Source of the DNA: Streptomyces tropicalis
GTDB lineage: Bacteria > Actinomycetota > Actinomycetes > Streptomycetales > Streptomycetaceae
NCBI RefSeq assembly: GCF_029269835.1
Contig: NZ_JARJBB010000016.1
Coordinates: 1 to 64,000 of the forward strand
Direction: 5' to 3'
DNA length: 64,000 nt
The translations under genes and the position numbers were made by a program. The notes beneath the pieces were generated by a model that was not told where the DNA came from, did not search any database, and saw only the letters and a list, made by a program, of their open reading frames with translations. Shown piece by piece: positions 33,130 to 41,009 of the stretch (its first letter is position 1; each line of letters opens with the position of its first letter).

Positions 33130-34011
33130 TCAGCCGCCCAGCGAATCGGCCAGCTGGGCCGCCAGTTTCCGGGCCTTGTCCTGCATTTCCTTGCTGTCCG
33201 GGACCGCGCCGAGCGTGGCCGGCTGCTCCTCGTAGACGATCGTCACGACGACGTTGGACGTGCGGAACGCCACAGTCACGGTGCGCTGCTCGACCGTCGA
33301 TCCGGTGCTGTTGAGGGCGTCGTCGAGGAACGCCTCGTCCCCCAGGTCGTCGAGCGTGCGGGGCTGGAGGTCGGACGGGGTCGCGTCGCCGGACGAGGAC
33401 GCCGAGGAGCCCGCGGAGCCCGAGGAGGGGGCCGTGGGGGCGGAGGACGCGGACGAGGGTGCCGAGGAGGACGAGGCCGCCGGGGGCGCGGCCGGGGAGG
33501 AGGTCGAACCGGACGGCGCGGGGGAGCCCGACGCCGCCGACGCGGAGCCGCTGCCGGTGGGTTCGGGCAGGTCGGCGGCGGTCTGCTTGGCGGCGAAGAC
33601 GGAGTGCGCCTGGCTGTCGTCGCTGACGGAGTTGTCGTAGGAGACGACCCGTTCGAAGTCGACGGAGAGGTGGTCGGTGGCGTCCGGGCCGTCGACCTTC
33701 CAGCGGCAGCCGACCTTGCGGTCGGTGTCGTAGGTGAGTGCGGCGTCGCCCTCGTAGGCCCTGGTGCGCTGGTCCACGTCCGCGATCCGCCGGATGCCGG
33801 GCAGCAGCGCGTCGAGCGTGCCGTGGCCGATCACGCCGCAGGGCTCCGGCAGCGTGCGGTACTTGCCCGGCTGGGCCGCAGCCGTCGCCGTCCCGGTGCC
33901 GCCCCCCTTGGCGCTGTCCGTGGTCCCGCCGCCCGAGGAGCCGCCGGAGCAGCCGGCCAGCAGCGCCGCCAGCAGAGCCGCGGCGCCGGGTACGTACGCC
34001 TTCCGCAGCAC
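33130..34011 (-). CDS. DUF3558-type lipoprotein, second copy
   Basis: The 293-residue lipoprotein begins at GTG 34011 after GAGAGGAG. The signal is AAALLAALLAGCSGG with the lipid-acceptor Cys. The DUF3558 domain has LPEPCGVIGHGTLDALLP, VGCRWKVDG, FERVVSYD and finally RTSNVVVTIVYEE. It is split by an 80-residue Ser/Ala/Pro/Gly linker at about 140-220. The order of motifs matches the neighbouring lipoprotein, so the two are paralogues lying head to tail. They are separated by a hairpin and about 110 bases, so they are transcribed separately. Its upstream region is divergent from rtcB. Confidence 0.78.
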   Translation of the reverse strand: MLRKAYVPGAAALLAALLAGCSGGSSGGGTTDSAKGGGTGTATAAAQPGKYRTLPEPCGVIGHGTLDALLPGIRRIADVDQRTRAYEGDAALTYDTDRKVGCRWKVDGPDATDHLSVDFERVVSYDNSVSDDSQAHSVFAAKQTAADLPEPTGSGSASAASGSPAPSGSTSSPAAPPAASSSSAPSSASSAPTAPSSGSAGSSASSSGDATPSDLQPRTLDDLGDEAFLDDALNSTGSTVEQRTVTVAFRTSNVVVTIVYEEQPATLGAVPDSKEMQDKARKLAAQLADSLGG

Positions 34012-34230
34012 GGGCAGGCTCCTCTCGACGAAGTCCGTTCGATGGTGGTGGTCTCGGTGTCCCCGCCGCTCGGCGCGGCCATATTCGCTTGCCGGGCGGG
34101 GGCGCCTCCTGCAGACAATGTGTATCGCACGCACTGCCGTGGACGCCGGTCCGATGCCCTGTTTCGTCGACCTCGGCGCCGGTATTGCGATTCAAGACTT
34201 CTGTATGTTTTTCGGGGGAATGAGGACGAT

Positions 34231-35424
34231 ATGTCGTACGTGGAGATGCCGGGCGCCCAGGTCCCCATCCGGATGTGGGCCGACCCGGCCGGGGTCGAGG
34301 GCCAGGCGCTGCAGCAGCTCCGGAACGTGACGACGCTGCCCTGGATCAAGGGCCTCGCGGTCATGCCCGACGTGCACTTCGGCAAGGGCGCGACCGTCGG
34401 CTCGGTCATCGCGATGCAGGGTGCCGTCTGCCCGGCCGCGGTCGGCGTGGACATCGGCTGCGGGATGAGCGCCGTGCGCACCTCCCTGACCGCCGGCGAC
34501 CTGCCCGGTGACCTGTCCCGCCTGCGCAGCAGGATCGAGCAGGCCATCCCGGTGGGCCGCGGGATGCACGACGACGCGGTGGACCCGGGCGGCTTCCACG
34601 GGCTCGCCACCGCCGGCTGGGACGACTTCTGGGGGCGCTTCGACGGGATCGCCGAGGCGGTCAGGTTCCGTCAGGAGCGGGCGGTCCGGCAGATGGGGAC
34701 GCTCGGTTCCGGCAACCACTTCGTGGAGGTCTGCGTCGACTCCTCCGACGCGGTCTGGCTGATGCTGCACTCCGGCTCGCGGAACATCGGCAAGGAGCTG
34801 GCGGAGCACCACATCGGCGTGGCCCAGAAGCTCCCGCACAACCAGGACCTGATCGACCGCGACCTCGCCGTCTTCGTGGCGGACACCCCGCAGATGGCCG
34901 CCTACCGCAACGACCTGTTCTGGGCACAGGAGTACGCCAAGTACAACCGCACGCTCATGATGGCGCTGCTCAAGGACGTCGTCCGCAAGGAGTTCAGGAA
35001 GGCGTGGCCCACCTTCGAGCAGGAGATCTCCTGCCACCACAACTACGTGGCCGAGGAGCGCTACGACGGCATGGACCTGCTCGTCACCCGCAAGGGGGCG
35101 ATCCGGGCGGGCTCCGGCGAGTACGGCATCATCCCGGGCTCGATGGGCACCGGCTCGTACATCGTCAAGGGCCTCGGGAACGACCGGTCCTTCAACTCCG
35201 CCTCGCACGGCGCCGGGCGGCGCATGAGCCGCAACGCCGCCAAGCGCCGCTTCTCCACGAAGGACCTGGAGGAGCAGACCCGGGGTGTGGAGTGCCGCAA
35301 GGACTCCGGCGTGGTGGACGAGATCCCGGGCGCCTACAAGCCGATCGAGCAGGTCATCGACCAGCAGCGCGACCTCGTGGAGGTCGTGGCCAAGCTCAGG
35401 CAGGTCGTCTGCGTGAAGGGCTGA
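34231..35424 (+). CDS. rtcB: RNA-splicing ligase RtcB
   Basis: The 397-residue protein is an RtcB-family GTP-dependent RNA ligase, which joins 2',3'-cyclic phosphate or 3'-phosphate ends to 5'-OH ends in tRNA or RNA repair. Key motifs are PDVHFGKGATVGS, VGVDIGCGM (metal D74 and C77), GSGNHFVEV, LHSGSRNIG and SHGAGRRMSR, whose His takes the guanylate. All are present and the length is slightly shorter than E. coli RtcB, as in many actinobacteria. GAGG lies before the ATG. No archease or RtcR regulator is adjacent. It ends at a 13-bp hairpin. Confidence 0.94.
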   Translation: MSYVEMPGAQVPIRMWADPAGVEGQALQQLRNVTTLPWIKGLAVMPDVHFGKGATVGSVIAMQGAVCPAAVGVDIGCGMSAVRTSLTAGDLPGDLSRLRSRIEQAIPVGRGMHDDAVDPGGFHGLATAGWDDFWGRFDGIAEAVRFRQERAVRQMGTLGSGNHFVEVCVDSSDAVWLMLHSGSRNIGKELAEHHIGVAQKLPHNQDLIDRDLAVFVADTPQMAAYRNDLFWAQEYAKYNRTLMMALLKDVVRKEFRKAWPTFEQEISCHHNYVAEERYDGMDLLVTRKGAIRAGSGEYGIIPGSMGTGSYIVKGLGNDRSFNSASHGAGRRMSRNAAKRRFSTKDLEEQTRGVECRKDSGVVDEIPGAYKPIEQVIDQQRDLVEVVAKLRQVVCVKG

Positions 35425-35431
35425 CGCCAAA

Positions 35432-35465
35432 GGGCGGGCACGGCGCTCCGGTGCCGTGCCCGCCC
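35432..35465. terminator. Bidirectional terminator after rtcB
   Basis: GGGCGGGCACGGC pairs with GCCGTGCCCGCCC (13 bp) between convergent genes. Confidence 0.8.
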
Positions 35466-35482
35466 CTTCGTCCGCCGGCGCG

Positions 35483-35635
35483 TCACCTCGCGTGCCGGAC
35501 CGCGTAGATCATCACGAACGCCACGATGTGGATGCCGAAGAGGAAGTACGCCAGGAAGTACCAGACCTGGCGCTCGCGCCTGCGCTCCAGGTCCAGACGC
35601 GCCCGCTCGGCCTGCCGAGCGGCGTCGTCGGTCAC
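35483..35635 (-). CDS. DUF6126-type single-pass membrane miniprotein
   Basis: This 50-residue protein has a charged, coiled-coil-like N-terminus (AARQAERARLDLERRRERQ) and one membrane helix (VWYFLAYFLFGIHIVAFVMI), ending YAVRHAR. It matches the short Streptomyces family DUF6126, from memory. It starts with a GTG that overlaps the TGA of the upstream SDR gene (GTGA), so it is translationally coupled to it. GC at third positions is almost complete. It is too short for standard length cut-offs. A role in the membrane, perhaps as a partner subunit, is only a guess. Confidence 0.82.
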   Translation of the reverse strand: MTDDAARQAERARLDLERRRERQVWYFLAYFLFGIHIVAFVMIYAVRHAR

Positions 35636-36411
35636 TGCGTCTCCCGGTGCACCTTGGTGTTCGAGGCCTGGGCGCGCGGGCGCACCACGAGCAGGTCGAT
35701 GTTGACGTGGCTGGGCCGGGTGACCGCCCAGGTGATGGTCTCGGCGACGTCGTCGGCGGTGAGCGGCTCGGCGACGCCCTCGTAGACCTTGGCCGCCCGG
35801 TCCCGGTCGCCGCCGAAGCGGGTCAGCGCGAACTCGTCGGTCCGCACCATGCCCGGGGCGACCTCGATCACCCGGACCGGCCGGCCGACGATCTCCAGGC
35901 GCAGCGTCTCGGCGAGGACGTGGCTGCCGTGCTTGGCGGCGACGTAGCCCGCGCCGCCCTCGTAGGTGCCGTGGCCCGCCGTCGACGACACGACCACCAC
36001 GGTCCCGTCGCCGCTCGCGTCCAGCTTGGGCAGCAGGGCCTGGGTGAGGTTCAGGGTGCCGATGACGTTCGTCTCGTACATCGTGCGCCAGTCGGCGGGG
36101 TCGCCGGTCGCCACCGGGTCGGCGCCGAGCGCGCCGCCCGCGTTGTTGACCAGCACGCCGACGGTGGTGAAGGCGGACGCGAACTCGTCGACCGCGGCCC
36201 GGTCGGTGACGTCCAGCGGGTACGCCGTCGCCGCGTGCCCGGCCGCGTCGATCTCCTCGGCGAGCGCCTCGATGCGGTCCTTGCGGCGCGCGGTCAGGAC
36301 GACGCGGTAGCCGGCCGCGGCGAGCTGCCGGGCCGTGGCGGCGCCGATACCGCTGCTCGCACCCGTGACGACGGCGATGCGGGAGGCGGCGGACGGTGCG
36401 GCGGTGGCCAT
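35632..36411 (-). CDS. Short-chain dehydrogenase/reductase
   Basis: The 259-residue classical SDR has the NADP-type TGASSGIG at about 16-23 with Arg residues after beta-2 (TARRKDR), NNAGG near 90, and a catalytic Ser in VVVSSTAGHG with Tyr and Lys in GYVAAKHG. PGMVRTDEF follows the active site. It resembles the YdfG/serine 3-dehydrogenase-like group acting on hydroxy acids or aldehydes. The exact substrate is unknown. It forms a two-gene operon with the DUF6126 miniprotein through a GTGA overlap. Confidence 0.88.
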   Translation of the reverse strand: MATAAPSAASRIAVVTGASSGIGAATARQLAAAGYRVVLTARRKDRIEALAEEIDAAGHAATAYPLDVTDRAAVDEFASAFTTVGVLVNNAGGALGADPVATGDPADWRTMYETNVIGTLNLTQALLPKLDASGDGTVVVVSSTAGHGTYEGGAGYVAAKHGSHVLAETLRLEIVGRPVRVIEVAPGMVRTDEFALTRFGGDRDRAAKVYEGVAEPLTADDVAETITWAVTRPSHVNIDLLVVRPRAQASNTKVHRETQ

Positions 36412-36497
36412 GGGGCTGCTCCTCGGGCTGCGGCGTTTCGACCGTGCCCAGGGTAGGCGACGGGCCCGGACGGACGCCCGGCCGTCCCGCGCCCGCG

Positions 36498-36836
36498 TCA
36501 GCCTCCGTTGCGCGGCGCCCACATGATCACGGCCATGCCGGCGAGGCAGATCAGCGCCCCGGCGACGTCCCAGCGGTCGGGCCGGAAGCCGTCCGCGACC
36601 ATGCCCCACAGGATCGAGCCGGCGACGAAGATCCCGCCGTACGCGGCGAGGATGCGGCCGAAGTGCGCGTCCGGCTGGAAGGTGGCGACGAACCCGTACG
36701 CGCCGAGGGCGAGCACCCCGCCCGCGGCCCACAGCCAGCCGCGGTGCTCGCGCACGCCCTGCCACACCAGCCAGGCGCCGCCGATCTCGAACAGGGCGGC
36801 GACGACGAACAGGGCGGCGGAGCGGAGGATCAGCAT
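36498..36836 (-). CDS. YnfA/UPF0060 family membrane protein
   Basis: This 112-residue protein has four predicted membrane helices: ILRSAALFVVAALFEIGGAW, WLWAAGGVLALGAYGFVATF, RILAAYGGIFVAGSILWGMV and WDVAGALICLAGMAVIMWAP. The signature FEIGGAWLVW and YGGIFVAGSILWG match the YnfA family, which is distantly related to small multidrug resistance transporters. The transport substrate is uncertain. It is the sole gene between the SDR operon and the LysR gene on the same strand and lies 86 bases upstream of the SDR start. Confidence 0.88.
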   Translation of the reverse strand: MLILRSAALFVVAALFEIGGAWLVWQGVREHRGWLWAAGGVLALGAYGFVATFQPDAHFGRILAAYGGIFVAGSILWGMVADGFRPDRWDVAGALICLAGMAVIMWAPRNGG

Positions 36837-36939
36837 GCGGGCAGCTTGGCACGGCACGCCCCGGGCGGAGCCGCCCGCCGGGCACCACCGCGTCCGGGCC
36901 CTGAGGGAGCCCTGGTCGAAGTGGTGCGCCGGCCTCGGG

Positions 36940-37884
36940 TCAGGACGTTCCGCTCCAGTGCCGCGACCAGGCCGGGGCCCAGACGTCCGTGTCCGGCACG
37001 GGCCGCTGGGGGGCCAGGTGGCCGAGGAGCGCGGCGAGCGCCGGGTGCCGGTTGTCGCGGCGGTGGAGCAGACAGTGCGGGTAGACCGGCGTCGGGTGGC
37101 GCAGGGGGATGCGCCGCAGGTCGTAGGCCGTGGGCCAGAGCACCCGGGTCCCCTCGCCGACGAAGCTGGCCAGGGACGCGGACTCGGCGAGCACGTCGGG
37201 CAGCGGCTCGGTGCCGAAGTGCGGCCCGACCACGTCGAGGGTGAGTCCGAACGCGGCCGCGAGGTCGGCGTAGTAGACCGCCCACTCCGTCCCGGGCACG
37301 ATTCCGGGCATCCAGATGCGGTGCCCGGCCAGCGCGGCCGGGGCGATCGTGTCGGCGTCGGCGAAGGGGTGCGCCGGTCCGGTGAGCAGCTGGAGCGGCT
37401 CGTCGAGGACCGGGGTCGCCTCGATGCCGTCGGGCAGCCGGCTGCCCGGCGCGGTGACGGCCCGGAAGGAGGCGTCGACGGCGCCGGAGCGCACGGCGTC
37501 GAGCGCGGCCGCCGCGTCGTGCAGGGTCACCAGGTCGAGCCGGGTGCCCGGGTGCGCGCGGTGGAAGTCCCGCAGCAGGCCGGCCGGGGCGAGCCGGCGG
37601 CCGACGACGTCGACGCGCAGCGGCCGCCGGCCGGGCCGTACGGAGGCGGCCGCCCGCTCCTCGGCCGCCAGCAGGTCGCGGGCGTGCGGCAGGAACGCCT
37701 GCCCGTCGACGGTGAGCCGGGCGCCCTGCGCGGTCCGGGTGAACAGCGCCACCCCGAGGTCCTTCTCCAGCGCGGCCACGCGCTTGGACACCGCCTGCTG
37801 CGTGACCGACAGTTCGGTGGCGGCCTCCCGGAACCGTCCCGCGTCGGCGACGGCCACGAAGGTACGCACGGCGTTGAGGTCCAC
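36940..37884 (-). CDS. LysR-family transcriptional regulator
   Basis: The 314-residue protein has an N-terminal winged helix (DLNAVRTFVAVADAGRFREA with the family AATELSVTQQAVSKRVAALE, then LGVALFTRT) and a periplasmic-binding-like effector domain from about 90. It is the size of a standard LTTR and binds DNA as a tetramer with an inducer. The GTG at 37884 places the HTH at the normal position. A palindromic MITE-like element begins 16 bases upstream of the start and fills most of the intergenic space, which may affect its promoter. The nearest divergent gene, the MFS transporter, is a possible target. Confidence 0.88.
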   Translation of the reverse strand: MDLNAVRTFVAVADAGRFREAATELSVTQQAVSKRVAALEKDLGVALFTRTAQGARLTVDGQAFLPHARDLLAAEERAAASVRPGRRPLRVDVVGRRLAPAGLLRDFHRAHPGTRLDLVTLHDAAAALDAVRSGAVDASFRAVTAPGSRLPDGIEATPVLDEPLQLLTGPAHPFADADTIAPAALAGHRIWMPGIVPGTEWAVYYADLAAAFGLTLDVVGPHFGTEPLPDVLAESASLASFVGEGTRVLWPTAYDLRRIPLRHPTPVYPHCLLHRRDNRHPALAALLGHLAPQRPVPDTDVWAPAWSRHWSGTS

Positions 37885-37899
37885 GGGACACGACCCTAA

Positions 37900-38059
37900 G
37901 GGCTGTCCCGTGATCCCCGGCGGGCGCACGACGACAGCCACGGCGCCTCGCCGCGTCGTCCGGTCGCCCGGACACGTCCCGCACGAGGAGGGCCCTCCGT
38001 CCTGCGCCGCACCGCGTCCGACGCCGCGCGCCGACCCACCGGGGACCACGGGACAGCCC
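37900..38059. repeat. 160-bp palindromic MITE-like element
   Basis: The ends are 21-base inverted repeats with one mismatch (37900-37920 and 38039-38059; the outer bases are GGGCTGTCCCGTG and CACGGGACAGCCC). The 118 bases between them have no gene. I remember similar sequences in gaps of other Streptomyces genomes, with ends like those of some insertion sequences. With the remaining 274 bases to the MFS gene, in which I see only a promoter region, it accounts for the 449-base gap. Confidence 0.7.
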
Positions 38060-38333
38060 GTGGGCCCATCCGGGTCCGGCCCGCGGCGGACCCGGATCCC
38101 GGCGCCGCCCGGATCCTGCCGCCGGACGTCCGCGGCGGCCCAGGGGTGTCCCGGCTGCGACAACCGCCGGTTGTCGCCCACGGTCCGGGCGGTTGTTTGC
38201 CCCGCGGGACCGCCACCGCTTGGATGGCGCCGGTCGAGGGGCGCGCGGTCCCGGGGCCCGGTGGGACGGGGCCGGGGCGCGGGGCCGGTCTGCGGTACGG
38301 GAGAGCGCGGGAGAGGCGGACGGGTTGGGCCGG

Positions 38334-39749
38334 GTGACGGGGAGGACGCTGGGGCGGCCGTTCGGGTGGCTGTGGGCGGCGTACGGGATCAGCACCTTCG
38401 GGACGTGGCTGGCCTTCGACGCCTTTGCGATGACCGCGGTCCTGGTGCTGCACGCCGGTGCGGCCCAGGTGTCGGTGCTCGCCGCGGCGGGCCTCGCGGT
38501 GGGGGCCCTGGTGGCGGTGCCCTTCGGGCCGTGGGTGGAGTTCCGCGGCAAGCGGCCGGTGATGATGGCGGCCGACCTGGTGCGGTGCGCGGCCATGGCG
38601 ACCGTGCCGGTCGCGTACGTGTGCGGGCGGCTGGTCTTCGCGCATCTGCTGGTGGTGTCGGTGATCGTGGCCGCGGCGGACATCGCCTTCGGCGCGGCGA
38701 GCGGCGCCTTCCTCAAGCGCCTGGTGCCGCCGGAGGGCCTGCTGGTGGCGAACGGGCGCTTCGAGTCGACCACCTGGACGGCCACGATGCTGGGGCCGCC
38801 GGCGGGCGGTGCCCTGGCCGGGGCCTTCGGGCCGGTGGTGACCGTGGCGGTGGACGCCGTCAGCTATCTGCTGTCGGCCGCGGGCATCCGGGCGATCGGC
38901 CGCACCGCGGCGGACGACGCGGCGCACCCCGGGCGGCGGACGCCGCGGGCGGGGGAGCGGCGGGAAGAGGAAGGGGAAGGGGAAGGGGAAAAGGGGGAGC
39001 GGCGGGCGGACGGGCCGCACCACGAGCGGCCCACGGCGCCTGCGGCGGCCGCGGCGCCCGGGACGCCCGCGGTGGCTGCGGCGCCCGGGACGCCCGCGGT
39101 GGCTGCGGCGCCCGGGAGGGCCGCCGGGCTGCTCGACGGCTGGCGGTTCGTGCTGGCCGACCCGTCACTGCGCCCGCTGTTCTTCAACACCCTCCTGGTC
39201 AACGGCCTGATCATGGCGTCGTCGCCGCTGCTCGCGGTGCTGATGCTCGGACCGCTCGGGTTCGCGCCGTGGCAGTACGGCCTGGCCTTCGCCGTGCCGT
39301 GCGCCGGCGGTCTGGCCGGCTCCCGGCTGGCCCGCCCGCTGGTCGCGCGGTTCGGGCAGCGCCGGGTCCTGCTCACCACGGGCGCGCTGCGCGCCTGCTG
39401 GTCGGTGGCGCTCGCCCTCGTACGGCCCGGCACGGCGGGGCTGGTCCTGGTGATGGTGGCCGAACTGGGGCTGATCGCCTGCTCGGGGATCTACAGCCCG
39501 GTGCTCGCCACCCACCGGCTCGAGCGGACGGCGCCGGAGCGGGTCGCCCGCACCCTGGCGGCGTGGTCGGTGAGCAGCAAGGCCACCACCGCCGCCCTGA
39601 CCGCGGCCTGGGGCGCGCTGGCCCAGTTCACCGGGACGCGTACCGCGATCGGCCTGGCGGGGCTGCTCCTGCTGGCCACTCCTCTGCTGCTGCCCTGGCG
39701 CACCCGGACCCCGCGGCCCGAACCGCTCCCGGCGGCCGCCGAGGTGTAG
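38334..39749 (+). CDS. MFS transporter, possibly drug efflux
   Basis: The 471-residue protein has two six-helix halves. The first starts FGWLWAAYGISTFGTWLAFD; the second starts LRPLFFNTLLVNGLIMASSP. The helix 2-3 loop has EFRGKRPVMMAADLVRC, typical of the MFS_3/enterobactin-exporter-like group, and FESTTWTATMLGPPAGGALA is in helix 5. The halves are joined by a long cytoplasmic linker (about 200-265) made of a Glu/Gly/Lys-rich run and tandem AAPGTPAV repeats, which look like local DNA duplications. GTG 38334 is the family start. The substrate is unknown. It is divergent from the LysR gene. Confidence 0.82.
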   Translation: MTGRTLGRPFGWLWAAYGISTFGTWLAFDAFAMTAVLVLHAGAAQVSVLAAAGLAVGALVAVPFGPWVEFRGKRPVMMAADLVRCAAMATVPVAYVCGRLVFAHLLVVSVIVAAADIAFGAASGAFLKRLVPPEGLLVANGRFESTTWTATMLGPPAGGALAGAFGPVVTVAVDAVSYLLSAAGIRAIGRTAADDAAHPGRRTPRAGERREEEGEGEGEKGERRADGPHHERPTAPAAAAAPGTPAVAAAPGTPAVAAAPGRAAGLLDGWRFVLADPSLRPLFFNTLLVNGLIMASSPLLAVLMLGPLGFAPWQYGLAFAVPCAGGLAGSRLARPLVARFGQRRVLLTTGALRACWSVALALVRPGTAGLVLVMVAELGLIACSGIYSPVLATHRLERTAPERVARTLAAWSVSSKATTAALTAAWGALAQFTGTRTAIGLAGLLLLATPLLLPWRTRTPRPEPLPAAAEV

Positions 39750-39870
39750 GGCGGCCCGCCACCCGGAGGCCGCCGAGGCGTCAGGGCGGCCTCCCGGGTC
39801 CGGTCGCAGCCGCCCCGGACCCCCTCGTGGCCCGCGCGGAATAGCGCCGGTGGGGTCACCGTTGGACGGG

Positions 39871-39888
39871 TATAGTTGAACCGTCAAC
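39871..39888 (+). promoter_or_regulatory. Promoter core TATAGT with TTGA-N4-TCAA inverted repeat
   Basis: TATAGT at 39871-39876 overlaps GTTGAACCGTCAAC at 39875-39888, whose 5-base arms are inverted. A MarR-like repressor site over the transcription start is plausible. GGAGGG follows at 39893-39898 before the ATG at 39909. Confidence 0.45.
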
Positions 39889-39908
39889 AATCTGGAGGGT
39901 GAGCGACC

Positions 39909-41009
39909 ATGCAGTTCGGGATCTTCAGCGTCGGCGACGTCACGCCGGACCCCACCACGGGCCGTGCGCCGACCGAGCACGAGCGCATCAAGGCCATGGT
40001 CGCGATCGCGCTGAAGGCCGAGGAGGTCGGCCTGGACGTCTTCGCGACCGGCGAGCACCACAACCCGCCGTTCGTCCCGTCGTCCCCGACCACCATGCTC
40101 GGCTGGATAGCCGCGCGCACGGACCGCCTGGTCCTGTCCACCTCCACCACCCTCATCACCACCAACGACCCGGTGAAGATCGCGGAGGACTTCGCGACGC
40201 TCCAGCACCTCGCCGACGGCCGGGTCGACCTGATGACGGGCCGCGGCAACACCGGCCCGGTCTACCCCTGGTTCGGCCAGGACATCCGGCAGGGCATCGA
40301 CCTCGCCGTCGAGAACTACGCCCTGCTGCACCGTCTGTGGCGCGAGGACGTCGTGAACTGGGAGGGGAAGTTCCGTACCGCGCTGCAGGGCTTCACCTCC
40401 ACCCCGCGCCCCCTGGACGGGGTCCCGCCCTTCGTCTGGCACGGCTCCATCCGCTCCCCGGAGATCGCCGAGCAGGCCGCCTACTACGGCGACGGCTTCT
40501 TCCACAACAACATCTTCTGGCCCGCCGACCACACCAGGCGCATGGTCGAGCTGTACCGCACCCGGTACGCCCACTACGGGCACGGCACCCCCGAGCAGGC
40601 GATCGTCGGCCTCGGCGGCCAGGTGTTCATGCGCCGCAACTCCCAGGACGCCGTCCGCGAGTTCCGCCCGTACTTCGACAACGCCCCCGTCTACGGCCAC
40701 GGCCCGTCCCTGGAGGACTTCACCGAGCAGACGCCGCTCACCGTCGGCTCCCCGCAGCAGGTGATCGAACGGACCCTGTCCTTCCGTGACTACGCCGGCG
40801 ACTACCAGCGCCAGCTGTTCCTGATGGACCACGCGGGGCTGCCGCTGAAGACCGTGCTGGAGCAGCTCGACCTGCTCGGCGAGGAGGTCGTCCCGGTGCT
40901 GCGCGAGGAGTTCGCCCGGCTCCGTCCGGCCGGGGTGCCGGACGCACCCACCCACGCGTCCCGGTCGGCCGCCCGGCCGGCCGACGTCTCCGAGGAGGCC
41001 GCCGTATGA
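39909..41009 (+). CDS. Luciferase-like FMN-dependent monooxygenase
   Basis: The 366-residue TIM-barrel enzyme has the bacterial luciferase family pattern: MQFGIFSVGDV at strand 1, DVFATGEHHNPPFVPSSP, the LSTSTTLITTNDPVKIAEDF substrate/flavin region and DLMTGRGNTGPVYPWFG. These match the CE1758-type LLM oxidoreductases. It should use reduced FMN and oxygen to oxidise an unknown organic substrate. The next gene encodes a flavin reductase and overlaps by four bases (ATGA), giving a complete two-component monooxygenase. The promoter carries an inverted repeat that suggests substrate-dependent repression. Confidence 0.88.
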   Translation: MQFGIFSVGDVTPDPTTGRAPTEHERIKAMVAIALKAEEVGLDVFATGEHHNPPFVPSSPTTMLGWIAARTDRLVLSTSTTLITTNDPVKIAEDFATLQHLADGRVDLMTGRGNTGPVYPWFGQDIRQGIDLAVENYALLHRLWREDVVNWEGKFRTALQGFTSTPRPLDGVPPFVWHGSIRSPEIAEQAAYYGDGFFHNNIFWPADHTRRMVELYRTRYAHYGHGTPEQAIVGLGGQVFMRRNSQDAVREFRPYFDNAPVYGHGPSLEDFTEQTPLTVGSPQQVIERTLSFRDYAGDYQRQLFLMDHAGLPLKTVLEQLDLLGEEVVPVLREEFARLRPAGVPDAPTHASRSAARPADVSEEAAV

